Numbered from the stretch's first letter, positions 1 through 9,310 are shown. The stretch is 64,000 nt of DNA from Fictibacillus enclensis (GCF_001457035.1 NZ_KQ758617.1:372001-436000); one strand, 5' to 3'. A program made the numbers and translations. The notes: a model not told the origin generated them from the letters alone.

Positions 1-12
1 ACATAAAAAAAA

Positions 13-48
13 GACTAGAATAAAAATAGCCTGCCAATAAGGCAGGCT
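13..48 (-). terminator. Terminator of the small minus-strand ORF
   Basis: An 8-bp stem (28-35 with 41-48, loop AATAA) is followed on the minus strand by a T-rich tract. It lies just past the stop codon of the 56-residue ORF. Confidence 0.75.
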
Positions 49-49
49 G

Positions 50-220
50 TTAGTCAGTTGAATCTATTTTCACAATCTCAAGCTGGAAGGGGACACATTC
101 TTCCAGCTGTTCTTTGATACGCTCTGCTTCTTCCCAGGATAAAGGCTCATCGCTGTCCGGCAGTGTATCAAGACTGAACGTCCAGCGTCCGCTGGTTTCG
201 ATAATTTTATACTCTTTCAT
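50..220 (-). CDS. Small hypothetical protein, 56 aa
   Basis: A 56-residue acidic protein beginning MKEYKIIETSG and ending VKIDSTD. It has no membrane segment and no cysteine pair; the many Glu/Asp residues and a central helix-like stretch suggest a small soluble protein. The start at 220 is preceded by AAAGGGG at good spacing, and a clean terminator follows, which supports a real gene despite its size. I do not recognise a family and assign no function. Confidence 0.6.
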   Translation of the reverse strand: MKEYKIIETSGRWTFSLDTLPDSDEPLSWEEAERIKEQLEECVPFQLEIVKIDSTD

Positions 221-415
221 TGAATTTTCCCCTTTCTATTTTATAATTCAGTCCGTAAACTAATAATGGGTCTATGTATTATTTCTACATACCCTCTTTA
301 TTCCCCTTTTAGTATTGATTTGAAAGATTTGTCATAAGGGGATAATATTAGTTTATATTACATATACATCAATGATGCATCTCGATGGGAAACTCTGGGG
401 ATGGGGAGGATGTAT

Positions 416-1342
416 ATGGCTGTCAGACCACCAATTCTGCAAAGAGGGGACACCATCGGAATTGTGACGCTTGGAAGCCCGTTGGAGCCTGCAAGAATAA
501 ATGAAGGCATAAAAACCCTTCGGGGCCTTGGATTCAATACAGTGCTTGGCAAAAACGTGTATACGAGCACGGGCTTTTTGGCAGGAACCGACCAGCAGCG
601 AGCTGCTGATTTGATGGCGATGTTTTCCAATAAAAACGTGAAAATGATTCTCCCTACACGTGGAGGGGTGGGAGTAGCGGGGATCCTTCCGTATTTGAAC
701 TTTAATGTCATTCGTCAAAATCCCAAGATTGTATCTGGATACAGCGATATCACGATCCTGCTCAATGTTCTGTACCAGTACGCGGATTTGATTTCTTTCC
801 AAAGCCTGTTGCTCCTCGACTTTAATCTGGAAACTCCGCCATATAATTATAATCAGTTTTTTTTGGCAACCTCCACCTTTCAATCTCCCCGGCAGATTAT
901 AAATCCCCCTGGTATCCCTCAAATCAGCCGAGTGCGCGGAAATGTGACCGGAGAGGTGGTTGGGGGCAATCTGACTTCGTTTGTTGATAATTTGGGAACA
1001 CCCTTTGAGATTGATACAACAGGGAAGATTCTAATCATTGAAGAAACTCATGAGCCGATCAATACCGTTTACCGGTATTTGAACCACCTTAAAATCGCCG
1101 GTAAATTTGCAGATTGTGCGGGAATTGTGATGGGGGAATGCACCTCATGTGAACCTGCTTATGGAGTCACCTATGAGCAGTTAATCCGAGAGGTAATGAT
1201 TCCCCTTGGAAAGCCTCTCATGACTAATGTAACAACCGCCCATGGTTACTATAAAGCAGCGATTCCGATTGGTGCCAGAGCCAATCTGGATACGGTGAAC
1301 AACAGGTTTACCATTCTTGAGCCTTCAGTTGGCAATGCGTAA
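416..1342 (+). CDS. S66 family LD-carboxypeptidase / MccF-like peptidase
   Basis: Serine peptidase of family S66, whose members trim the L,D-bond of muropeptide tetrapeptides (LdcA) or cleave nucleotidyl-peptide antibiotics (MccF). The family elements are visible: N-terminal GDTIGIV, nucleophile elbow GYSDIT with Ser about residue 110, the acid in IIEET and His in TTAHGYY. Length of 308 residues is normal. An upstream in-frame ATG at 401 exists, but GGGGAGG at 403-409 fits the ATG at 416. No signal peptide, so it is probably cytoplasmic. A second S66 protein lies at 34356. Substrate choice between muropeptide and antibiotic cannot be read from sequence. Confidence 0.85.
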   Translation: MAVRPPILQRGDTIGIVTLGSPLEPARINEGIKTLRGLGFNTVLGKNVYTSTGFLAGTDQQRAADLMAMFSNKNVKMILPTRGGVGVAGILPYLNFNVIRQNPKIVSGYSDITILLNVLYQYADLISFQSLLLLDFNLETPPYNYNQFFLATSTFQSPRQIINPPGIPQISRVRGNVTGEVVGGNLTSFVDNLGTPFEIDTTGKILIIEETHEPINTVYRYLNHLKIAGKFADCAGIVMGECTSCEPAYGVTYEQLIREVMIPLGKPLMTNVTTAHGYYKAAIPIGARANLDTVNNRFTILEPSVGNA

Positions 1343-1344
1343 AG

Positions 1345-1398
1345 AAAAAACCAACCGCTGATACCGTTAAAATCAACGGTATCAGCGGTTGGTTTTTA
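1345..1398. terminator. Bidirectional terminator between convergent genes
   Basis: A near-perfect 23-bp stem (1346-1368 with 1375-1397) flanked by A and T runs serves both the S66 gene and the DUF2254 gene. Confidence 0.85.
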
Positions 1399-1415
1399 GT
1401 TTTGGGAGCCATTCC

Positions 1416-2786
1416 TTAAGGTCCCATATGTTGAAAATCTTTTTCATGCCCGGTTGATTTGGCGATTTCATAAAGGAGGTTGTTAAATTTTTCGCAATCA
1501 AGTCCAAATAGAAAATCCTTTTCATACCCTTTAGTCGTATAAACTGCAAATTCCCATATCGCATCATAATCTCTTGGATTGGCTGATTTAGCAATCAAAT
1601 CAAGCACATTTAAAATTTGGATTCCGACAATCACGTTATCCTCGGAATAATGACGGATGTATCCAAGGCCGTTATACAGATAATAGCTAAAATCTTTTTC
1701 TTGAAGAATGACGCGTAAGTGTCCGTCCACATCCACCAGATAAGGATTCAGATTACCTACACAGGAAATGTAGGATAGCAGTTCTCCAAGTTGATTGATG
1801 GCATTAGAGGCAGTCTTTGGGTCATAATTTCCTACAGAACGGATGGCAACCTCAACCAGTTTATTAATGCTAAACTCCATGTCCTGCACTTCCGTCTGCC
1901 GTTTTCCAAAGCTGAAAAGTGCCAAATATTTGGGTATGTCAATCTCCGCATCTTCTTTCGACCAGTATGAAAGAATGGGGGTGGAGCTAAAAACATAATC
2001 TCCAATGGTATATTCCAGTTTGATGATGATGTCATCTTTTTTTGCTTCTTCCATGATTTCAACAAAGTCAATCAACTGTATATAACCGGATCTGTTAGAT
2101 GAGATCTGCTTTCCTTCCCGTTTTGTCAGCCGTTCAACATATTCCTTAAGTGGCGCTGTATCTTTTACCTTATAAGGATCAATCTCATTCTGAAGCGACC
2201 CCTTCACGATGGACATGGATTCTTTTTTCATTTCGTATGTCATTTTGTTCACCTGAAGCCAGGCTACTGCATGATTGATGAAAAAGATAAACGTTCCCAT
2301 GGACAAGGAGGCGAGTAGAACCGCCACCAGCGGGACGGTGAAAAAGTGATGAGCAAAGTGTTTGTTTAAAACCAGAAAGGAAAACAGCATGTAGAAAAAG
2401 CTGCCCGTGAATATTCCCAGGATCCGTTGTGTAGCTTTGCTCGCTATAAAGTTTTTTAATATCCTCGGTGAAAATTGGCCGGAAAAGGTTGTAAATACGA
2501 CAAGAATCAAGTTGAAGGTAAATGTAGTCAATGTCAGGGTTGCAGCAGTTAGTGTACTGACCAGTGCTTGTGTAAGATCATAATCTACTGCGAAGACATC
2601 CCACATTCTTTCGCCAGTTTGAAATTTATAATCTGCCGTGTAGGAAAGGGCGAGCAATACAAACGAGAAGACGATATACAAAACGGGTGTGAACCATAAG
2701 TTCGTCTGGAGCTGGTGGGACAATTCCCTCTCTGAAAGCTGGGTGTATCTTCTTAAGTATTTATCAAGTAACCTGAACCTTGCCAT
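1416..2786 (-). CDS. DUF2254 family membrane protein
   Basis: A 456-residue protein with four hydrophobic segments in its N-terminal half (about 33-50, 75-100, 122-141, 147-172) and a soluble C-terminal half, the DUF2254 layout. The charged N-terminus and large cytoplasmic tail are typical of the family, whose function is unknown. It is monocistronic, convergent with the S66 gene, and read from ATG at 2786 after a GTAGGAGTG ribosome site. Family assignment rests on layout and the TTFTFNLILVVFTTFSGQFSPR region; no function is inferred. Confidence 0.75.
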   Translation of the reverse strand: MARFRLLDKYLRRYTQLSERELSHQLQTNLWFTPVLYIVFSFVLLALSYTADYKFQTGERMWDVFAVDYDLTQALVSTLTAATLTLTTFTFNLILVVFTTFSGQFSPRILKNFIASKATQRILGIFTGSFFYMLFSFLVLNKHFAHHFFTVPLVAVLLASLSMGTFIFFINHAVAWLQVNKMTYEMKKESMSIVKGSLQNEIDPYKVKDTAPLKEYVERLTKREGKQISSNRSGYIQLIDFVEIMEEAKKDDIIIKLEYTIGDYVFSSTPILSYWSKEDAEIDIPKYLALFSFGKRQTEVQDMEFSINKLVEVAIRSVGNYDPKTASNAINQLGELLSYISCVGNLNPYLVDVDGHLRVILQEKDFSYYLYNGLGYIRHYSEDNVIVGIQILNVLDLIAKSANPRDYDAIWEFAVYTTKGYEKDFLFGLDCEKFNNLLYEIAKSTGHEKDFQHMGP

Positions 2787-3199
2787 TCAACACACTCCTA
2801 CGGGAAAAATGTCCCGGTTTTCTTTTGTAATCGATACGGAAACGAAAAAACTATGTCTTTCGTTATGTATAGCAGCTATTGAACCCTAGTACACTTTTAC
2901 CTTTATCGATAGTTTTTACACTCCCAATTTATGTAATGCACACTTGGTATTTTGGCATGATGGCTATTAAAGGGTAAAATAGAGGGTGTAAGAAAACTGT
3001 ATTTTATTTTTAATGAGTTAGCTTGAGAGCAGGAGAGAAGGGAGAGAAGGGAAAGGAAAAAGAATTGCCTACCCCCTGTAAAAGGGTAAACCCCTAGAAA
3101 GAAAGGGAAGCAATCGATATTTATGTATGTAGGAGCACATCTCAATGTGTACATTTTACTATTTCTTACAAACAACACACGTTTAGAAAGGACTACACT
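2787..3199. other. 413-nt intergenic region, no gene seen
   Basis: Divergent promoter region of the DUF2254 gene and the 3200 gene. It holds a 34-nt purine-only run (3031-3064) containing two tandem copies of GGAGAGAAG (3032-3049). I saw no convincing ORF with a ribosome site and no clear promoter boxes. Confidence 0.4.
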
Positions 3200-4333
3200 A
3201 TGAATAAAAAGTTATCATCTTTTCTTGGGCGAAGCGGTGAAGCTTCAAAAAAGAGTGATCAAATTCAGAACCGGGAAAGCTGGTTGAAGGTTATTGTAAT
3301 CGGAGCTTTTGCACTTTTACTTTTTTATAAGATTGCAACCTCGCCTTTCGTTTTCCGCTTCTCAGACTTTATCTCTCTGTTTGCTTCACTTTTTGCGTTA
3401 ACCATTTCCGTTATGTACTATAAAAAATTCAACGATCTTGTCCGGAAGCTTGAAGAACGTACGACTGATACGGAACCAATGGAAGAACCAGCAGTGGCAG
3501 CTCTTCCTGAAGGTATTGTAAACAAAAACGAGGAAGAACCGGCTGTAGAAACTGTTTTTCTGGAAGAAGGAGAACAACTTCCACAAAAAGACGATGAAGC
3601 TGAAGATCCTCCCACGGATAATAAACAATCGGTGGAGGTTCAGGCGGAGCAAGCAGAAGAAAGACAGGAAGCCCTTCACAACCCGGAAGGCGACGCTTCG
3701 GATGCCGAGAAGGAAACTCTTGAATCCATTGAAAAAGCAGACGCTCAGCCTGTAGCGGAACCTGAACCATTATTCGAAACAAATGAACCGGATGCCGAGG
3801 AAGTAAAAGAAAATTCAGCGGTCAATCGCACTGAGCAAGAAGATTCGGTCAATGACTGGACGTATTATGAGCCAAGTGAAGAAGATATGAAAACACAGAT
3901 GTTGAAAGAAGAAGAATTGAAACAAATCGAGATGGACAAGACCCAGATTTATCAGCAACTGTACACGAGGGCCAATCTGAATGAAGAGGAAAGAAAGTTC
4001 TATCAGGAACAGCTTCAGGAAAAAGAAAAACAGGCTACCAATCTGAAGCAGGAATTGATTCAGTTCACGAACCGGATTTCTCAGGCCATCAACCGTACAC
4101 CGCAGCTCTTCCAAAAACGGGATTCACGAATCGAAGGTATTGTACGCCTCCTGACTCCCGAATTTGTCAGCGATTCTTCGTTGGGAGAAATCAATGATAA
4201 GCTTGATGAATTGGCAGCTACTATTCCCGAAGAAACACTGAGTTCCCTTCAGCGTGAGGGTTATCTGGATGATCGTTATCACTTTACACGGTCAGGATAC
4301 AGGGAAGCCATTAACGCCAGCAAATTAATTTAA
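3200..4333 (+). CDS. Acidic membrane-anchored protein with coiled coil
   Basis: No family recognised. The 377-residue chain has two N-terminal membrane helices (about 29-47 and 54-74), a long acidic low-complexity stretch rich in Glu, Ala and Pro (about 80-225), a charged coiled coil with Glu/Lys/Gln heptads (about 230-295) and a compact C-terminal part (about 310-377) ending YHFTRSGYREAINASKLI. The layout suggests a membrane-tethered scaffold with a cytoplasmic rod. Start ATG at 3200 follows GAAAGGA. It stands alone between a divergent gene and a strong terminator. Confidence 0.7.
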   Translation: MNKKLSSFLGRSGEASKKSDQIQNRESWLKVIVIGAFALLLFYKIATSPFVFRFSDFISLFASLFALTISVMYYKKFNDLVRKLEERTTDTEPMEEPAVAALPEGIVNKNEEEPAVETVFLEEGEQLPQKDDEAEDPPTDNKQSVEVQAEQAEERQEALHNPEGDASDAEKETLESIEKADAQPVAEPEPLFETNEPDAEEVKENSAVNRTEQEDSVNDWTYYEPSEEDMKTQMLKEEELKQIEMDKTQIYQQLYTRANLNEEERKFYQEQLQEKEKQATNLKQELIQFTNRISQAINRTPQLFQKRDSRIEGIVRLLTPEFVSDSSLGEINDKLDELAATIPEETLSSLQREGYLDDRYHFTRSGYREAINASKLI

Positions 4334-4337
4334 GGAT

Positions 4338-4376
4338 CAAAAAAGAAGTATCCATTTTCCGGATACTTCTTTTTTC
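4338..4376. terminator. Bidirectional terminator
   Basis: A 14-bp stem (4340-4353 with 4361-4375) between A and T runs separates the 3200 gene from the convergent rsbR-like gene. Confidence 0.85.
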
Positions 4377-4384
4377 TTTGATTT

Positions 4385-5239
4385 TTAGTTGGTGGTTCGC
4401 ATAAAACCAAGGTGCTGCAAAGCGAGATGAAGGCTTGAAAAGGTCTTGATGCCCCTAAACTCGACACCGAGAGCGGTCATTGTAAGGGCAAGCTCTGGGC
4501 GCAAACCGCTGATTTTGGTTTCAACACCAATAAGCTCCAATGCCTGAATCACCTGATAAATCTTTTGTGCCACCATCGTATCAATGATCGGTACTCCTGA
4601 TAAATCCAGAATAAGGTTGTTCAATCCAAGGTCCACCGAACTTTTTAAGGCATTGTCCATGAGGATCTGTGCACGGTTTGTATCAATATCCCCAATCATG
4701 GGTAAGATGCCTATTCCGTCCCCAAGAAGAACCACTGGAACGGACAACTCATCAATCTCCTTCTCCGCAGTTCTCAAGTTGGAGATGTATTTTTCCATAT
4801 AAGACGTACTTACCATTTGTACCGCAGTATCCACAACCAGATCAAATCCGGAAATTAGCTCATAAAACATATCGAGATCCAAGTTTTCGTATTTAGCGGC
4901 TTTTTTTATAATCAAACCGATTTCGTTTCGGTAAAAATGAACCTCTTCAATCGCATGATCAAGAGGAATATTCAATGAAACAAAAATATCCGCATAATCC
5001 TTGCCCCAGTCTTTCAGTTTTTTAGCTGTAATACTCAAAGGAAGCGGGATGGTTTCCCCATATAATTGGATTAGCTGCAACCGCAAGTGCTGAAGTCGGT
5101 CTTTATTATTTCCTGCATGCTTATAGTTAAAATGCTCATCCTCGAGAATGGAATTGGATAATGTTTCTTTTTGTTCTAATATCAGCTCACTGATCTCTTG
5201 AAGATAAGTAGTTGGTTCATTTTTGATCATTTTTGACAT
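4385..5239 (-). CDS. RsbR-family stressosome protein
   Basis: Stressosome co-antagonist of the RsbR family, which with RsbS controls release of the RsbT kinase and thereby sigma-B. The N-terminal all-helical globin-like sensor (about 1-150) is followed by a STAS domain (about 165-280). Both phosphorylatable threonines are present: Thr187 in IGDIDTNRA and Thr221 in VPIIDTMVA. Their spacing of 34 equals that of Thr171/Thr205 in B. subtilis RsbRA. It is monocistronic; start ATG at 5239 follows AGGAGGA. A second paralogue at 21521 lacks the first threonine. Confidence 0.88.
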   Translation of the reverse strand: MSKMIKNEPTTYLQEISELILEQKETLSNSILEDEHFNYKHAGNNKDRLQHLRLQLIQLYGETIPLPLSITAKKLKDWGKDYADIFVSLNIPLDHAIEEVHFYRNEIGLIIKKAAKYENLDLDMFYELISGFDLVVDTAVQMVSTSYMEKYISNLRTAEKEIDELSVPVVLLGDGIGILPMIGDIDTNRAQILMDNALKSSVDLGLNNLILDLSGVPIIDTMVAQKIYQVIQALELIGVETKISGLRPELALTMTALGVEFRGIKTFSSLHLALQHLGFMRTTN

Positions 5240-5664
5240 AACAGACTCCTCCTAAAACCTACGCATAGTCTACCCTATATTGTTCGATCATTTTCCGTTT
5301 TTTGTAACGTATTGATGAATGACGCTGTTGGTATGTCTAAACAAGGAGAAAACCCTGAGGACAGAAGTTCTATAAATTATATCAACATTCATATACAATT
5401 CATGGTTTCACCTCTTTTTTCCTACAGTTTATCCCTCAAAAGCCCCCATTTTTATCGGGTCTCACACATTGGCCCCCAAAATGCAGTATATCCCTTATAC
5501 CAATGGTCATGACTGATTAGAAATGCCTCTCACTATTGTCATAAATTGTGTATTTTTTCTCAAAGATTGCGCTTTCATACAAAATTTCCTTAATTAAACT
5601 GTAAACGTACAGTGATACGTTACACTGTATAATGAGCCCATCAAATAAAAAGGGAGAGAACAAC
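5240..5664. other. 425-nt divergent intergenic region, rsbR-like / carbonic anhydrase
   Basis: No gene seen. The 10-mer TGTAACGTAT occurs at 5303-5312 upstream of the rsbR-like gene, and its exact reverse complement at 5615-5624 beside the carbonic anhydrase promoter. The -10-like TATAAT at 5628-5633 probably drives the carbonic anhydrase operon. Confidence 0.45.
5600..5629 (+). promoter_or_regulatory. Candidate operator overlapping the carbonic anhydrase promoter
   Basis: Two nested inverted repeats. TACAGTG at 5608-5614 pairs with CACTGTA at 5623-5629 across 8 nt, and AACGTA at 5604-5609 pairs with TACGTT at 5616-5621. They abut the TATAAT at 5628-5633, a repressor-like position. The binding factor is unknown. 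Confidence 0.4.
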
Positions 5665-6240
5665 ATGTCAACTATTTCTAAGATTATGGAGCACAATCAA
5701 ACCTTTGTAAAAGATGAAGTGTACAGAGATTTTGAAACAACAAAATTTCCGGATAAGAAGATGGTCATCTTAACGTGTATGGATACAAGGCTCACAGAAC
5801 TACTGCCTAAGGCGATCGGATTTTGCAATGGTGATGCCAAAATTATAAAGAATGCCGGAGCTCTTATTTCTCACCCCTTTGGAAGCGTAATGAGGAGTAT
5901 CCTGGTCGCTATCTATGAACTTGGGGCTGAAGAAGTATGTGTAATCGGCCACAAAGATTGCGGCATGTCCGGGCTCCGCCACGATTCCTTTCTTGATAAG
6001 GTAAAGGAAAAGGGAATTGATCAAAACCAGCTGGATTTCTTAAGAAGTGCAGGAATAGACCTTGAAAAGTGGCTGACTGGCTTTGACCGTGTGGAAGATA
6101 GTGTGGCACACAGTGTGGCGTTGGTTAGAAATCATCCGCTTCTTCCTGAAGGAATAAAAGTACACGGGCTTGTGATTGACCCTCACACAGGTGGATTGAC
6201 CACTGTTGAAATACAAGAATCTATAACTGTACAGCATTAG
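5665..6240 (+). CDS. Beta-class carbonic anhydrase
   Basis: Zinc enzyme interconverting CO2 and bicarbonate. Zinc ligands are visible as Cys38 in TCMDTRL and His96/Cys99 in GHKDCG, with the Asp40-Arg42 dyad, so the active site is complete. Length of 191 residues matches small Bacillus beta-enzymes. An in-frame ATG at 5632 exists, but AGGGAGAG six nucleotides before 5665 sets the start. It is followed after 35 nt by a SulP transporter, the pairing of B. subtilis yvdA-yvdB, consistent with bicarbonate supply. A palindrome over the promoter suggests specific control. Confidence 0.9.
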   Translation: MSTISKIMEHNQTFVKDEVYRDFETTKFPDKKMVILTCMDTRLTELLPKAIGFCNGDAKIIKNAGALISHPFGSVMRSILVAIYELGAEEVCVIGHKDCGMSGLRHDSFLDKVKEKGIDQNQLDFLRSAGIDLEKWLTGFDRVEDSVAHSVALVRNHPLLPEGIKVHGLVIDPHTGGLTTVEIQESITVQH

Positions 6241-6275
6241 AAAAATAGAGATAAGAGAAGAGAGGGAGAGATTGA

Positions 6276-7913
6276 ATGGGTCTTGTTAACCGTTTTAAAA
6301 GCTATACACTGGCTGATTTAAGAAAGGATCTGGTGGCCGGTTTTATTGTAGGGATTGTGGCCATCCCCCTGGGAATGGCATTCGCCATCGCATCAGGCGT
6401 TCGTCCGGAAAATGGATTGTATACTGTTATCATCGCAGGTATATTGATCTCGCTTCTCGGCGGTTCCCGCTATCAAATCGGGGGTCCAACCGGCGCGTTT
6501 GTTCCGATACTGCTCGGGATCGTGATGCAATATGGTTTTCAAAACCTCATGATTGCCGGTTTTATGGCCGGAATCATGCTCGTCATCATGGGGCTTTTAA
6601 AATGGGGTTCACTCATCAAATATATACCCAGGCCGGTCATTATTGGCTTTACGGCTGGGATTGCTGTCATCATTTTCTCAGGGCAAATTTCTAATTTCCT
6701 CGGTCTGAAAGATGTGGAAAAGCATGAAGAATTTCATCTCAACATGATGGCGATCTGGGATAAGATTTCAACATTTAATGGGAAAAGTGTCCTTGTCGCC
6801 CTTGTTTGCCTTGCCTTGTTGATTGCTGTTCCAAAAATCACGAGCAAGATCCCGCCGGCCCTTATCGGACTTCTTGGATCGACCTTAATCGGATTTTTGT
6901 TTTTTCAGGGTCAGATTCCGACAATTGGTACTGCCTTTGGTGATATTCCAAACAAGCTGCCAGAATTTGAGTTCTTTGATTTATCGCTTGAAAAGATTAT
7001 CTATCTTCTTCCTCCTGCGATTGCCATCGCCCTTCTTGGCGGGATTGAATCGCTGTTGTCAGCTATGGTGGCAGACGGCATGAAACAAGGCTACAAACAT
7101 GACAGCAACAAAGAACTGGTGGGACAAGGTATTGCAAATATGGTTGCTCCGCTGTTTGGGGGGATCCCGGCAACAGGTGCCATTGCAAGAACCGCCACTA
7201 ACATTAGAAACGGAGCAATTTCCAAAGTCTCGGGCGTTTTTCACGGGGTTGTGGTGCTCCTCGTACTGCTGCTATTTGCGCCTTATGCTTCACTAATTCC
7301 TCTCGCGAGCATGGCTCCCATCTTAATGGTTGTCGCCTGGAATATGAGTGAAAAAAAGCAGTTCATGCATGTGCTGAAAACAAAAACAATGGATTCCGTC
7401 ATTTTGCTGACCACCTTTTTGCTGACGGTATTCACCGACCTGGCTACAGCGGTTATTGCAGGATTGCTTCTTGCTTTTGTCATTTTTATTACGCGGATGA
7501 GCCGTGCTCTTCACATTAAGAAGGGAAAAACAGCACTTACCCACTTGTCGGAGGATGAGAAGGAAGGTATTGAAGTTATTACACTGAATGGACCGCTCTT
7601 TTTTGGTTCAACCGATGTGCTTGAAGAATCAGTCAGTGCGAAACAAAAAGAAAAGGTTGTCATCCTTAAGCTGCAGGATGTACCCTATATCGATACCAGT
7701 GCCGAGGCTGCCTTGTTGAACATCGTGAAGAAGGTGAACAGACAGAATGGAGAGCTGCTGATTGTGGGACTTCAGCCTGAGCCGAAGCAATTGCTGGAGA
7801 GGACAGGACTGACGCACGAAATCGGGCACCACCGGTTCTTTGAACGGATGGAAGAGGCACTGGGCACCGCAAAACAACTGATGAAAACAAAAGTATCTAG
7901 CCAAATCTCCTGA
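6276..7913 (+). CDS. SulP family anion (probable bicarbonate) transporter with STAS domain
   Basis: Membrane anion transporter of the SulP/SLC26 family. Ten or more hydrophobic segments span about 15-410, including the family stretch GGSRYQIGGPTGAF, and a cytoplasmic STAS domain occupies about 440-535. The 545-residue length is normal. It is the second gene of an operon with a carbonic anhydrase; such pairs (BicA-like logic) point to bicarbonate rather than sulfate uptake, which is inference. Start ATG at 6276 follows AGAGGGAGAG. A terminator follows directly. Confidence 0.88.
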   Translation: MGLVNRFKSYTLADLRKDLVAGFIVGIVAIPLGMAFAIASGVRPENGLYTVIIAGILISLLGGSRYQIGGPTGAFVPILLGIVMQYGFQNLMIAGFMAGIMLVIMGLLKWGSLIKYIPRPVIIGFTAGIAVIIFSGQISNFLGLKDVEKHEEFHLNMMAIWDKISTFNGKSVLVALVCLALLIAVPKITSKIPPALIGLLGSTLIGFLFFQGQIPTIGTAFGDIPNKLPEFEFFDLSLEKIIYLLPPAIAIALLGGIESLLSAMVADGMKQGYKHDSNKELVGQGIANMVAPLFGGIPATGAIARTATNIRNGAISKVSGVFHGVVVLLVLLLFAPYASLIPLASMAPILMVVAWNMSEKKQFMHVLKTKTMDSVILLTTFLLTVFTDLATAVIAGLLLAFVIFITRMSRALHIKKGKTALTHLSEDEKEGIEVITLNGPLFFGSTDVLEESVSAKQKEKVVILKLQDVPYIDTSAEAALLNIVKKVNRQNGELLIVGLQPEPKQLLERTGLTHEIGHHRFFERMEEALGTAKQLMKTKVSSQIS

Positions 7914-7920
7914 CAGTTCA

Positions 7921-7960
7921 CCGTCTTTTCCACTGATATGGAAAAGGCGGTTTTCTTTTT
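7921..7960 (+). terminator. Terminator of the carbonic anhydrase-SulP operon
   Basis: A 12-bp stem with one mismatch (7921-7932 with 7939-7950) is followed by a T-rich run. Confidence 0.8.
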
Positions 7961-8080
7961 GGTTTAGTCTTAAGCCATAAAGATAATATTAAAACAATAG
8001 TTATTTCTTTTTATACATGGTAAAGTTCCATGTAGTATTATTAATTTTTATACATAATCGTTGAAAAAGAAGGGTTGCGC

Positions 8081-8926
8081 ATGGTATTAGGTAACAAAAT
8101 GGTCAGAATTGGTATTGAAGTTATATGCATTATTTTTGGAAGCATGCTGGTCGCGGTAGGGTCGAATACCCTTCTTTTGCCCGCCCATTTGCTTTCAGGT
8201 GGCCTCATGGGGATTTGTATGATTATTTACAATGTGACGGGCTGGTCGGTAGGAACCCAATATTTTCTCTACAATATTCCATTGCTGATATTGGCTTATA
8301 TCCACCTGGGCAGGAAATTTATCGTGTATACCCTGCTTGCGGTAGGCTTTGACTCTTTGTTCTTGCATTTGGTCCCGATTAAAATGATGTGGACCCAGAA
8401 CATTATCCTTGCAGCAATTTTCGGAGGGGTGGTTTCCTTCGCCGGAGGTGCGATCATGCTTCGTGCTGGCGGTTCAAATGGCGGTCTGGACGTATTGGGC
8501 AGGGTGATTGCCAAATACAAAAACTTGTCGATTGCACGGTTCGGTCTGATCATGAATTTTATCATCATTACGATATCGGCTGTGATCTTCAACGTACAAG
8601 CAGCCATGTTCACCATTCTTTCCATGTATGTTGGCGCCAAAACGTATGATACGATTCTTACGGTTGCGGAGAGAAGTTCTGTCATTATTGTTACGGACAA
8701 AGGAAGTGAAGTGTCCGCCGCGCTGAACGAGGCATTTAACCGGGGAGTTACGTTTTGGGATGGTGAAGGTGCCTATTCACATACGAATAAACAAGTCGTG
8801 TTTTGCGTTATTGTGAATATTCAATGGTCCGATCTTGTGGATCTTGTGAAAGAAGTGGATGAAACAGCGTTCATAACTGCTGTTCCGGCTCATAAAATCG
8901 TAGGTAACTTTAAAAATATATGGTAA
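8081..8926 (+). CDS. YitT family membrane protein
   Basis: YitT/DUF161 membrane protein with five or six hydrophobic segments (about 10-195) and a C-terminal soluble DUF2179 domain (about 220-275) ending in the typical EVDETAFITAVPAHKIVG stretch. Paralogues are numerous in Bacillaceae; molecular function is not established. A TTG at 8075 is in frame, but AGAAGGG at 8068-8074 places ribosomes on ATG 8081, giving 281 residues. It is monocistronic with its own terminator. Confidence 0.88.
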   Translation: MVLGNKMVRIGIEVICIIFGSMLVAVGSNTLLLPAHLLSGGLMGICMIIYNVTGWSVGTQYFLYNIPLLILAYIHLGRKFIVYTLLAVGFDSLFLHLVPIKMMWTQNIILAAIFGGVVSFAGGAIMLRAGGSNGGLDVLGRVIAKYKNLSIARFGLIMNFIIITISAVIFNVQAAMFTILSMYVGAKTYDTILTVAERSSVIIVTDKGSEVSAALNEAFNRGVTFWDGEGAYSHTNKQVVFCVIVNIQWSDLVDLVKEVDETAFITAVPAHKIVGNFKNIW

Positions 8927-8987
8927 AAAAACCCGCTGGGCTGATTTATTGCGCAATGCTTGCAATAAAACGGCTGGCGGGTTTTAA
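8927..8987. terminator. Bidirectional terminator
   Basis: The outer stem AAAACCCGC (8928-8936) pairs with GCGGGTTTT (8977-8985), and an inner stem joins 8944-8951 to 8962-8969. It is shared by yitT-like and the convergent arsR-like gene. Confidence 0.8.
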
Positions 8988-9310
8988 TTTTCTTTTCTTT
9001 CGGCAAGATGCTTCAACATCGACATTTTATTTTGCCAGAACTGCTCAAAGTAGGAGAGCCATTGCTCCAGCTCTGAGAGTGGTTCGGCCTGAAGGGTATA
9101 CCGCTTTTCTCTGCCTGTTTTCCTGCTTTGGACCAAACCTGCTTCATCCAAAATAAGCAGATGCTTAGAAACAGCTGTCCGGCTCATAGGGAACCTTTCA
9201 GCAATTTCGGTAACGGCAAGTTCCCGTCCGGCCAGCAGTTTTAAAATTTCCCTTCTTGTGGGATCAGCGATGGCCTGGAAGACATCATGCTTTTTCGGTG
9301 AGGTGCTCAT
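8984..9310 (-). CDS. ArsR/SdpR-type winged-helix repressor
   Basis: A 108-residue ArsR-superfamily winged-helix protein: IADPTRREILKLL opens the domain, recognition helix SRTAVSKHLLILDEAGLV lies about 43-60, and a wing with RKTGREKRY follows. It lacks the Cys pairs of metal sensors and resembles the ArsR-type regulators coupled to SRPBCC proteins. It overlaps the upstream SRPBCC gene by 4 nt (ATGA), so the two are translationally coupled. A 21-bp-arm palindrome covers their common promoter, which suggests autorepression. Confidence 0.88.
   Translation of the reverse strand: MSTSPKKHDVFQAIADPTRREILKLLAGRELAVTEIAERFPMSRTAVSKHLLILDEAGLVQSRKTGREKRYTLQAEPLSELEQWLSYFEQFWQNKMSMLKHLAERKEN

Noticed and set aside
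3031-3064. Purine-only run with tandem GGAGAGAAG as a triplex or regulatory element
   Set aside because: Short, with no associated structure or promoter; probably compositional.
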